The notes below the pieces were generated by a model. That model saw only the letters and a program-made list of their open reading frames with translations, made no database searches and was not told the DNA's origin. From Candidatus Collierbacteria bacterium CG_4_9_14_3_um_filter_43_16 (lineage in GTDB: Bacteria > Patescibacteriota > Microgenomatia > UBA1400 > MFAQ01): a DNA stretch of 21,881 nt. Made by a program: the position numbers and the translations under genes. Positions 14,899 to 21,047 of the stretch are shown one piece after another (positions within the stretch are counted from its first letter, which is position 1; each line of letters opens with the position of its first letter). The stretch lies in assembly GCA_002789895.1 (NCBI GenBank), contig PFUC01000019.1, forward strand, positions 16,229 through 38,109. The letters are read 5' to 3'.

Positions 14899-16077
14899 TT
14901 ACTTCTTCTTCCAGATAATGACGTTGTAGATGAACCAGTTGAGAGGAACGGTGACGAAGAAGACAGCGATAATTAAGAATAGAAAACGGTACTGATCGCC
15001 GAAGATCTGAGTCCCCAAACCGATAACCAGACTAGGAAGTAGGATACCCGAGACAACAGAACTGAGATTGAAAGTGGCGAACTTTCTGACTATCTTGGAA
15101 CCCCAAACCAGTTTTTCGTTCTTGAAAGTCCAAAGATTGTTGAAAATAAAGTTACTGACGATGGAGATTTCGGCAGCTAGAGCGTTGGCGAGGGTGTTTC
15201 TGACACCCACCACACTGATTAGATTACTCAGAAGTTTGGCAAAAACATCGAGCCCAACTTTGTTAATAACAAAACCAAACAAGCCGATGGTGCCAAATTT
15301 AAGAAATTTTTGAGTGGTGGAATCGTGCCATCTTAGTAGAGTCACCACTCTAAAAACTTCAAAGGCCGTTTGTGGTTCGATCTTTGATTCACCGGCCGCG
15401 CGCAATCCAAATACCAAAGGGATCTCTTTGACCTTGGCACCAAGCATGACGGTATTGTAAAGAAATTCAAGTTTGTAGCCAAAGCTACGGGAATAAAGAT
15501 GGTCCATATCCATGGTATCCACAAAACCTTTGACGCGAGTGGCCTTGAAGCCACCGGTGGGATCGGTGATCCTGAAAAAATTCTGGGTGGGAAAGAAGAG
15601 GACAAACCGAGCCACCAGACTGCCAACTTCGCTCAAAAAAACTCTTTTGAAACCCCAACCCTTTGGATTGCTACCGCCTTTGATCTTCCGACTACCCATG
15701 ACATAGTCATAACCATCGGCGATTTCTTTGAGGAAAACGGGTATCAACTTCGGAGGATGTTGAAAGTCACCATCCATTTCAAAAACCACATCCGCATGGA
15801 GCTGCGACATGGCATAACGGAAACCGCGAACATAGGCAGCTCCGATACCCGCCTTTTTAACACTAAGGGAAAGAAAAAGATCTTTATACTTCTTCTGTTT
15901 TGTTTGGACTACTTTGTAAGTGCCGTCCGGAGAGGTGTCGTCTACTACCAAAACTTTACAATCCCAATCTTTGATATGGGGAAAAGTAACGGTAAAGAGA
16001 TGGTCGATCATCTTGCCGATAGAATGGGCTTCGTTATAAGTAGGGATGACCACCACTGCAATGGGATGTTTGTTCAT
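14899..16077 (-). CDS. GT2-GtrA fusion: polyprenyl-phosphate sugar synthase with flippase-like domain
   Basis: The 392-residue protein fuses two domains. Residues 1-235 are a DPM1-type family 2 glycosyltransferase: VVVIPTYNEAHSIG, VVDDTSPDGT (D46-D47), FEMDGDFQHPP (D102, D104) and DPTGGFKATR. Residues about 257-392 are a GtrA domain with four helices (FLKFGTIGLFGFVINK, then ISIVSNFIFNNLWTFKN, the family hallmark). The first domain makes polyprenyl-phosphate mannose or glucose; GtrA domains are thought to help carry it across the membrane. I chose ATG 16075-16077 over a longer frame to 16110, since the latter would run back into the upstream gene ending at 16083. It is separate from but functionally linked to the main glycan cluster. 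Confidence 0.9.
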   Translation of the reverse strand: MNKHPIAVVVIPTYNEAHSIGKMIDHLFTVTFPHIKDWDCKVLVVDDTSPDGTYKVVQTKQKKYKDLFLSLSVKKAGIGAAYVRGFRYAMSQLHADVVFEMDGDFQHPPKLIPVFLKEIADGYDYVMGSRKIKGGSNPKGWGFKRVFLSEVGSLVARFVLFFPTQNFFRITDPTGGFKATRVKGFVDTMDMDHLYSRSFGYKLEFLYNTVMLGAKVKEIPLVFGLRAAGESKIEPQTAFEVFRVVTLLRWHDSTTQKFLKFGTIGLFGFVINKVGLDVFAKLLSNLISVVGVRNTLANALAAEISIVSNFIFNNLWTFKNEKLVWGSKIVRKFATFNLSSVVSGILLPSLVIGLGTQIFGDQYRFLFLIIAVFFVTVPLNWFIYNVIIWKKK

Positions 16078-16082
16078 ATATG

Positions 16083-16265
16083 CTAGTGTTGGTACTGACC
16101 TCCACAACAACCTTCTTCTCCGTCGTGACTACAACTCTCTCCGCCATGATGACAGTTCTCGTCAGATTCAGTCACGATTTCTTCAGCTAAACCATTGACA
16201 TACCAATAGAGTTTATCCCCTACGACCATCGGGCCTTTGGCAGTTTTTTTTACTAATCTTGGCAT
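16083..16265 (-). CDS. Small protein: CDGSH-like start with His/Cys-rich tail
   Basis: The 60-residue product begins PRLVKKTAKGPMVVGDKLYW, which resembles the first strands of CDGSH iron-sulfur proteins (KGP, then GDK and YW). Where CDGSH proteins continue with CxCGLSxxxPFCDGSH, this one reads VNGLAEEIVTESDEN. It then has a glycine-rich tail with Cys 38, 45, 53, 54 and His 39, 40, 47, 60. The cluster-binding motif is therefore absent, but the tail could bind zinc, nickel or copper. I chose ATG 16263-16265 since a TATAAT box ends 6 bases upstream; the frame could start at a TTG at 16283. It is divergent from trmD. The CDGSH link is from memory of the pattern and needs a profile search. Confidence 0.65.
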   Translation of the reverse strand: MPRLVKKTAKGPMVVGDKLYWYVNGLAEEIVTESDENCHHGGESCSHDGEEGCCGGQYQH

Positions 16266-16271
16266 GAAGAC

Positions 16272-16277
16272 ATTATA
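16272..16277 (-). promoter_or_regulatory. Candidate -10 box for the His/Cys-tail gene (leaderless)
   Basis: A consensus TATAAT on the minus strand ends 6 bases before the ATG at 16265. A transcript would start at about the A of the start codon. The box overlaps the alternative TTG-started frame, which supports the shorter protein. Confidence 0.55.
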
Positions 16278-16299
16278 GCTCAAGAGGCATTAGTTGTTA

Positions 16300-16305
16300 T
16301 ACAAT
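16300..16305 (+). promoter_or_regulatory. Candidate -10 box for trmD (leaderless)
   Basis: TACAAT within TTATACAAT ends 6 bases before the trmD ATG at 16312. It is back to back with the minus-strand box at 16272-16277, with 22 bases between them. No clear -35 or Shine-Dalgarno site is seen. Confidence 0.45.
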
Positions 16306-16311
16306 CTAGCT

Positions 16312-16977
16312 ATGAGGATAGATATTTTGACCATATTTCCGGAGATGTTTGAGGGCGTGTTTAAAACATCTATCATCGGCAGAGCGGTAGGATCGGAGAC
16401 AGTACAAATCAATGTCCGAAATTTGCGAGATTGGAGCGATGATAACTATAAAAGCGTAGATGACAGGCCTTTTGGCGGAGGTGCGGGTATGGTAATGAGA
16501 GTGGATGTGGTGGAGAGAGCAGTACAAGAACTCAAGAACTCAAGGAATCAAGGAATCAAGACAGAAAAAGAACAAGTTAAATCTAGGGTGATTTTGATGG
16601 ATACAAAGGGAAAGATGTATGACCAAAAAGTAGTGGAAAGACTGAAATCAGAAGAGCATTTAATATTTATTGCTCCGCACTTTGAAGGTATAGATCATCG
16701 AGTGCACGAACATCTGGCTGATGAAGTTTACAGTATCGGTCCATATGTACTGAGCGGAGGTGAACTTCCCGTGATGATCGTAGTGGACAGTATTTGCCGA
16801 CTGATGCCAGGAGTTCTCGGTAACCCTGATTCACTTAAAGAAGAGTCTTACAGTAAGGAAATGGCATTGGAATATCCCCAATACACCAGACCGGCAGAAT
16901 ATAACGGCTGGAAGGTGCCTGATATCTTACTCTCAGGAGATCACACGAAGATAGCTGAATGGAGAAAAGGAAAATAG
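16312..16977 (+). CDS. trmD: tRNA (guanine-N1)-methyltransferase TrmD
   Basis: This 221-residue protein methylates G37 of tRNAs with S-adenosylmethionine and guards the reading frame. It is recognised by RIDILTIFPEMFEG at the start, DDRPFGGGAGMVM near 50-63, HFEGIDHRV at 123-131, and the SAM-binding trefoil knot SIGPYVLSGGELP (141-153), with RLMPGVLGN and YPQYTRPAEYNGWKVP after it. The ATG at 16312 is chosen over a TTG at 16294 since a -10 box ends 6 bases before it. It stops soon after LLSGDHTKIAEW, about 35-40 residues short of the E. coli form, so most of the last tRNA-binding helical part is missing. The linker reads EESY where E. coli has EDSF. A tandem 8-base repeat encodes residues about 72-85. 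Confidence 0.96.
   Translation: MRIDILTIFPEMFEGVFKTSIIGRAVGSETVQINVRNLRDWSDDNYKSVDDRPFGGGAGMVMRVDVVERAVQELKNSRNQGIKTEKEQVKSRVILMDTKGKMYDQKVVERLKSEEHLIFIAPHFEGIDHRVHEHLADEVYSIGPYVLSGGELPVMIVVDSICRLMPGVLGNPDSLKEESYSKEMALEYPQYTRPAEYNGWKVPDILLSGDHTKIAEWRKGK
16525..16564 (+). repeat. Tandem 8-base repeat inside trmD
   Basis: Units are CAAGAACT twice, CAAGGAAT twice, then a partial CAAGACAG, head to tail. They encode a polar insert in a loop between two conserved parts of TrmD. Since 8 is not a multiple of 3, loss or gain of one unit would shift the frame, while three units would add or remove eight residues. Confidence 0.75.
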
Positions 16978-16980
16978 ATT

Positions 16981-17217
16981 TTAGAAATCGGTGTGATGCT
17001 TTTCTTGCTGTTCTTGTATCCTATCTTGGGTTAGGACTGCAAGGGCTTGTCTGGCAGTCATGGCTCGACCAGAACAAGCAACTTCCATAATTTCTTCCAC
17101 AGAATATTTTTCATTAGCTAGTTTGGCCGCTTCTTCACGTAGAGTTGCGAATTCTTTAGCATTGAGACTTTCTTTATCGGTCCAATAGTTGCGAACAATT
17201 TTTTCGTAGTTTCCCAT
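16981..17217 (-). CDS. Small hypothetical protein
   Basis: The family is not recognised. The 78-residue product is soluble and mostly helical: NYEKIVRNYWTDKESLNAKE, then REEAAKLANEKYSVEEIMEV, then a C-terminal ARQALAVLTQDRIQEQQEK helix. One cysteine lies near residue 48. It starts 3 bases after the stop of the SagB-like gene and ends 3 bases from the stop of the convergent trmD, leaving no room for a terminator. It is probably the last gene of the operon that begins upstream at about 18762 or earlier. Confidence 0.65.
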   Translation of the reverse strand: MGNYEKIVRNYWTDKESLNAKEFATLREEAAKLANEKYSVEEIMEVACSGRAMTARQALAVLTQDRIQEQQEKHHTDF

Positions 17218-17220
17218 TTC

Positions 17221-18018
17221 TTATTGCTTTGGTATCCCGAAGGGAACGAGGTAGATTATAGTATCACCTGTCGGAATTGTAATAAGGTCTTTGACCTTAG
17301 CTTTATCAAAGCCGGAAATAGTAACCATACCCAGCTTAAGGCTTTCGGCTTGAAGATACATATTCTCTCCGGCGTGACCAGCTTCGAGATACACTTCTTT
17401 ATCGTGGGGGATACCTCCGTATGACTCGGCCATCTTATCCATGTTGCCGGTGATCACAATGACGGCAGGGGCATTCTTGAAGGAGCTTTCGTTAAGAGCC
17501 TCGAAGATGGCTTGCTGAAGATCAACTTCCTTAATTGGCTTTAGGTGATGCACGGGAGTCCTATCCCCCGGAATATATTGATATTCACCTGCTTCCAGTC
17601 CGTTAACTTTGTAGGCTATAAGAAACAATGTTAAGGGATAAGTAGATTTGGCCGATGGAGCAGTGCGACCACCCCAATCCGAGGTAACTCCCTGGCCGGC
17701 CCAGAGCATTTGTGAGACTTGTTTGAAAGTTAATTCCTTATCGAGAAAGTCTCTTCTGGTACGTCTCGCCTTCAAAACCACTTCGATGGAGTTACCACTT
17801 CGAATATCCGGCGGGGGCAAGGTGATATCTTCCGATGGAAGGATCTTGGTAGTGGTCACTGTCGGGTTTTGAGTTGGTTTTGTGGGCACTGAACGACGGG
17901 TAAATATGACAACGGTGAAGATGGAAACTACCACAAAAGTCGTAAGCGCCGGAATAATCCAGCGCTTAACATGGAAGTCTATTTTCTTTAGAAATGTTTG
18001 TTGGGCAGTTTTGTTCAC
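17221..18018 (-). CDS. Membrane-anchored SagB/nitroreductase-like oxidoreductase
   Basis: The 265-residue protein has one N-terminal membrane helix (about residues 20-39), a Pro/Thr-rich linker, and a nitroreductase-fold domain from about 75. It matches the SagB-type dehydrogenase group: LPPPDIRSGNSIEVVLKARR, TFKQVSQMLWAGQGVT, GRTAPSAKSTYPL, YLEAGHAGENMYLQAESLKLG and YLVPFGIP. SagB relatives are FMN oxidases, the best known of which oxidise azolines in modified peptides; many others have unknown substrates. There is no cyclodehydratase or precursor peptide gene here, so a toxin role is not supported. The start is GTG at 18016-18018, with AAGAG upstream. Basic residues before the helix suggest the enzyme part lies outside, which is unusual for an FMN protein. 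Confidence 0.85.
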   Translation of the reverse strand: MNKTAQQTFLKKIDFHVKRWIIPALTTFVVVSIFTVVIFTRRSVPTKPTQNPTVTTTKILPSEDITLPPPDIRSGNSIEVVLKARRTRRDFLDKELTFKQVSQMLWAGQGVTSDWGGRTAPSAKSTYPLTLFLIAYKVNGLEAGEYQYIPGDRTPVHHLKPIKEVDLQQAIFEALNESSFKNAPAVIVITGNMDKMAESYGGIPHDKEVYLEAGHAGENMYLQAESLKLGMVTISGFDKAKVKDLITIPTGDTIIYLVPFGIPKQ

Positions 18019-18024
18019 AGCTCT

Positions 18025-18762
18025 TTAGATAAAGGGGACGATCTTAGCGGCCTTGCGAATGCCGGTAAACCATTCTTGAGTCTTGGTATAGACTTCTTGC
18101 TGATAAAGGGTGTTCTTGATGTCGGCTGAGACGTCTTCAAATTTTTTGTCGGCAAATTGGGTCTTGTTGTCGTCAAAATATTTTTTAACTTGATCGTCGG
18201 TAATTTCGATTTTGTAATTTTTTTCGATAATTTTTTTGAGACTTAGACTTTGCCTGATAGAGTCTTTGGCTTTAGCCTCCGTCAAACCGTATTGAGACAA
18301 AGCCGCCTTGAAAGCTTCTTCGCCGCCGTATTCTTTGATGATCTTGGCTGTTTCATCGGAGACTTCTTTGTCGGATACAACGATATTGTTTTTTTTGAGC
18401 TCAGCGTCCAGAAGTCTTTGATTGACTATTTCATCGAAAGATTGTTTGCCATATTTCTCGGACATTTTTTGGTTTAGTTCCCAACGTGAAATCGGTGAAG
18501 AATTCACCGTCCCGGCTAGGATGTAACCCCGATACTTTTGAGCCACTAAGTAGAGGGCAATACCTAAGACAACGATCAGAGCCAGCTTAAGAGCAAACCC
18601 AAATGGTGAGCGTTTGATTTCCTTTAATTCCGGAAGGGATTCTGGAGAGGAATCAAAGCGGAGTTTTTTGATAACTTTCACCGATTTTTTGGTCTTAGTT
18701 TTGAGTTCAGACATTTCTGTTTTAGCTTTATTAATTGTTTTGGGAGACATTGATTTTGTCAT
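18025..18762 (-). CDS. SurA/PrsA-like chaperone lacking the parvulin domain
   Basis: This 245-residue protein has a basic cytoplasmic N-terminus, one membrane helix (about 54-75) and an outside SurA N-terminal-type domain. The domain reads AGTVNSSPISRWELNQKM, FDEIVNQRLLDAELKKNNI, VSDKEVSDETAKIIKEYGG and SLSLKKIIEK, ending in ITDDQVKKYFDDNKTQF. In PrsA and SurA a peptidyl-prolyl isomerase domain comes next; here the chain passes straight to the closing helix (VSADIKNTLYQQEVYTKTQEW). It would thus be a holdase-type chaperone for exported proteins. It lies in a tight run of envelope genes, 6 bases from the SagB-like gene and 3 from the next one upstream. Confidence 0.82.
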   Translation of the reverse strand: MTKSMSPKTINKAKTEMSELKTKTKKSVKVIKKLRFDSSPESLPELKEIKRSPFGFALKLALIVVLGIALYLVAQKYRGYILAGTVNSSPISRWELNQKMSEKYGKQSFDEIVNQRLLDAELKKNNIVVSDKEVSDETAKIIKEYGGEEAFKAALSQYGLTEAKAKDSIRQSLSLKKIIEKNYKIEITDDQVKKYFDDNKTQFADKKFEDVSADIKNTLYQQEVYTKTQEWFTGIRKAAKIVPFI

Positions 18763-18765
18763 AGG

Positions 18766-19131
18766 TTATATATTATCACTTTCAAGATCGATTGAGTTAT
18801 CGAACGGAGGGATCACCGGATCAGGAAGATCGGTACTGAGGTCTTGGATATTTTGTCTTATCCACTCATAATCGGATTTGACAGCATTTCCGGTGGTGGA
18901 GACGGGAGTTCCAAGATCCGGTGGCAAAAAAACTGGAGGTTTATTCCGTCTGGAGATAGCGTTGCCGATAGCTAGGGCAATCAAAAGAACTGCCAAGACC
19001 AGACCGCTGACCAAGAACCATTTGAAGCGGGTAATCCAATCTTTGACCGGCACCAAAAAAGCACCGCTTTTAATATCGTTTAGAAGTTTGATCGCTTCCG
19101 GGTTGGTGATCTTAAATTTGGGGTTGGACAT
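18766..19131 (-). CDS. Small single-pass membrane protein, unknown
   Basis: Family not recognised. The 121-residue product has a cytoplasmic N-terminus (residues 1-37), one strong membrane helix at about 38-58 (WFLVSGLVLAVLLIALAIGN), and an exposed C-terminus rich in Pro, Asp and Ser. Its start overlaps the end of the upstream secreted-protein gene by 20 bases and its stop is 3 bases from the SurA-like gene, so translation is probably coupled with both. It may anchor or assist its neighbour's product at the cell surface. Confidence 0.7.
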   Translation of the reverse strand: MSNPKFKITNPEAIKLLNDIKSGAFLVPVKDWITRFKWFLVSGLVLAVLLIALAIGNAISRRNKPPVFLPPDLGTPVSTTGNAVKSDYEWIRQNIQDLSTDLPDPVIPPFDNSIDLESDNI

Positions 19132-19894
19132 AGTTTATATCGATATCAATAAGGCGGTTAATCCAGTCTAGTTGTAACTCACGGATTTCCACCAATTTCT
19201 CCACTCTTGAAGTAAAGAAGATCTCGTTCACGGATTCGGCAATGGCGTCTGCCAGATTGAGATTGTTGGCCAATAGATCAATTTTGCCATCGATAATCTC
19301 GGAAGAATCCTTGAGCTCTTGAATTCGGGCGGCCAAAGCAGAGGGGATCGGAGTGGAAAGCTTGGGAATGATGGCATCCAAGGCTATAGCGGAATCCGTT
19401 TGAATTCTTACTAGAGCAGCAATCTTGTTGACCACGATACCGAACTTAATAAGGCTGTCATTTTCAGTAATGGTAGTTAGATATCCTTGGGTGAATTTTT
19501 TTAGATCTTCTTGAGTGATAATGCTCTGGGATTTTTGAGCCTGTCCGAGAAAATATTGCCGAGCCGTATCTAGCGAAGTAATGACCGGTTTGATGGGATT
19601 GTAGTCGACATTGTAACTTGCAATACGATCCATTAAATACCAATTTAATGAAGCCTTGGCCAGATCTCTCGCTAATATTGTTTGTTTGGCTGAAAGCATG
19701 GCCTTTTGCTGATTGTCCAAACTCGAAGTGTTGAGATAATCTTGCTTTAAAATGACGAATTCGGAGTATCCGGTGCGATACTGACTATATTGATAGTCGT
19801 AGTCCGACTTGGCGTCTGCGAGGACAAGAGACGAGGTAAAAAAAGAAACAACCAATAAAAAAACAGCAAAAAATGTAAATCTAATGAGGTTCAT
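19112..19894 (-). CDS. Secreted helical protein, unknown
   Basis: The 260-residue product has a clear signal peptide (residues 1-26, hydrophobic core FFAVFLLVVSFFTSSLVL, site after LVLA). The mature part is nearly all helix-forming, with YQYSQYRTGYSEFVILKQDY near its start and long heptad-like stretches such as AARIQELKDSSEIIDGKIDLLANNLNLAD. Coiled-coil or helical-bundle structure is likely. No domain name can be given. It is the first gene after a -10 box (19903-19908) and overlaps the following membrane-protein gene, so it may lead the operon 19894 to 16981. Confidence 0.75.
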   Translation of the reverse strand: MNLIRFTFFAVFLLVVSFFTSSLVLADAKSDYDYQYSQYRTGYSEFVILKQDYLNTSSLDNQQKAMLSAKQTILARDLAKASLNWYLMDRIASYNVDYNPIKPVITSLDTARQYFLGQAQKSQSIITQEDLKKFTQGYLTTITENDSLIKFGIVVNKIAALVRIQTDSAIALDAIIPKLSTPIPSALAARIQELKDSSEIIDGKIDLLANNLNLADAIAESVNEIFFTSRVEKLVEIRELQLDWINRLIDIDINYVQPQI

Positions 19895-19902
19895 CTATTG
19901 AT

Positions 19903-19908
19903 AGTATA
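19903..19908 (-). promoter_or_regulatory. Candidate -10 box for the secreted helical protein operon
   Basis: TATACT on the minus strand ends 8 bases before the ATG at 19894, in a 29-base gap between genes. The spacing again puts the transcript start at or within a base or two of the start codon. No -35 match is evident. Confidence 0.5.
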
Positions 19909-19923
19909 CCTGATTGTAGGCCG

Positions 19924-20175
19924 TTACAGTAATCCTATAGCCAATACACATCCTAAAATACCAAAAAGCATGTATTCCAGAATCACTTTTTGATGAATGG
20001 AATTGTCTCTCCAATGATGTAAAAATCCCCAGACAACATAGGCGAAGGAGATGCCGATGATCGTAATAATCTGATAAACCTTGTTTCCGTTAAAAATTAA
20101 TGTCAAAAGTATGGCGGCAGAGACCATTAAACCAAGAACCAGATAGTCAATTATTTTTCCTATTGGCTTTTTCAT
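19924..20175 (-). CDS. Small three-helix membrane protein
   Basis: Not recognised. The 83-residue product has hydrophobic helices at about 8-28, 34-51 and 64-83, joined by short polar loops (NGNKV and HHWRDNSIHQK). The HHW...H cluster in the second loop could bind metal or only set topology. Its ATG overlaps the stop of the CAP-domain gene as ATGA (20172-20175), so it is translationally coupled and probably works with that protein. Confidence 0.7.
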   Translation of the reverse strand: MKKPIGKIIDYLVLGLMVSAAILLTLIFNGNKVYQIITIIGISFAYVVWGFLHHWRDNSIHQKVILEYMLFGILGCVLAIGLL

Positions 20176-21035
20176 AAGATGATGCCTTGTTTAATGATAA
20201 TCAGAATAGTAGCGATCCCAATAAAGTAAGTCAGATGAGCCCAAGTATCCCCTGTAATACGGATAATATTGTATCTAAGGACAAAAATCCAGTCTAAACT
20301 GAGAGCAAAAAGAACGAGAATGACGAAGGCCAATGACCATGACTTTTTGAGATCCAAGGGGGAAATACCTGAGGTAGGAATAAGTTTATCCGGGGAGGAT
20401 GGTTCCAGAGCCAAAACTGGCTGAGCTTCGACCCTTTCCGAAGCGATATTGGAGACGGAGGTTTGTGGAGTACCGAATATCTGAACGACAAGAGTAGTTT
20501 CGACACCGTTGAGATAACCATCCATAACGGCAATGCCAATATCTTTGTATCGACTGTCAAGAAGATTTTGGCGATGTGTCGGGGAGGCCATCCAGGCTTT
20601 GACAATGTCCGAAGGATTGCCAAAATCACGAGCCAAATTTTCACCAGCATGCTGATATTTGTAGCCGGAAGAAGTAATAAATGACCAGGGCTCGGTACCG
20701 GTGGGAGAAAGATGAGCCCAATAATTATGGGCAAACATATCAGCAGCTTTGGCCTGGGCCGCTTGAGACAGTTCCTGATTTTGCTTGACGATGGTGAGCC
20801 CAGCGTTGAGTCGCTCGTTGTTTGTCAGCTCGATCACTCTGGATGGATCAATTTGAGAAGCATAGCCAAGAACTCCCGGCAGGAGACCAATGGTAATGTC
20901 GACTATAGAACGGCCCATGATAAACAAGCCGATTAAGACCACTATCGATCTAGGCCAGAGGACTTTAGCTTTATGATTGTTGTGAGGATGTGGAAAAAAA
21001 AGAGTGAGGGCAGGATGTGCCATAACAACATTCAT
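20172..21035 (-). CDS. CAP/SCP-domain protein with flanking membrane helices
   Basis: The 287-residue protein has a membrane helix at about 29-54, an outside CAP (YkwD/SCP-type) domain at about 66-187, a Ser/Pro linker, and two closing helices (about 232-252 and 262-284). CAP marks are present: LTNNERLNAGL, NYWAHLSPTG (H108), HAGENLARDF (E132), VKAWMASPTHRQNLLD (H154) and IGIAV. These H and E residues form the usual cavity. Bacterial YkwD-type CAP proteins are surface proteins of mostly unsettled role. The reading from membrane to CAP to membrane is unusual beside secreted forms. It follows the surface-protein gene at a distance of 12 bases and is coupled to the small membrane-protein gene downstream. 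Confidence 0.9.
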   Translation of the reverse strand: MNVVMAHPALTLFFPHPHNNHKAKVLWPRSIVVLIGLFIMGRSIVDITIGLLPGVLGYASQIDPSRVIELTNNERLNAGLTIVKQNQELSQAAQAKAADMFAHNYWAHLSPTGTEPWSFITSSGYKYQHAGENLARDFGNPSDIVKAWMASPTHRQNLLDSRYKDIGIAVMDGYLNGVETTLVVQIFGTPQTSVSNIASERVEAQPVLALEPSSPDKLIPTSGISPLDLKKSWSLAFVILVLFALSLDWIFVLRYNIIRITGDTWAHLTYFIGIATILIIIKQGIIL

Positions 21036-21047
21036 TATGTCACAGGT

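Noticed and set aside
15499..16086. Plus-strand frame of 195 residues opposite the GT2-GtrA gene
   Set aside because: It is antisense to a gene with clear GT2 motifs and shows no family features of its own.
17221..18018. SagB-like gene as sign of a thiazole/oxazole peptide toxin cluster
   Set aside because: No YcaO cyclodehydratase, precursor peptide or exporter of that type lies in the window, and the membrane anchor does not fit the role.
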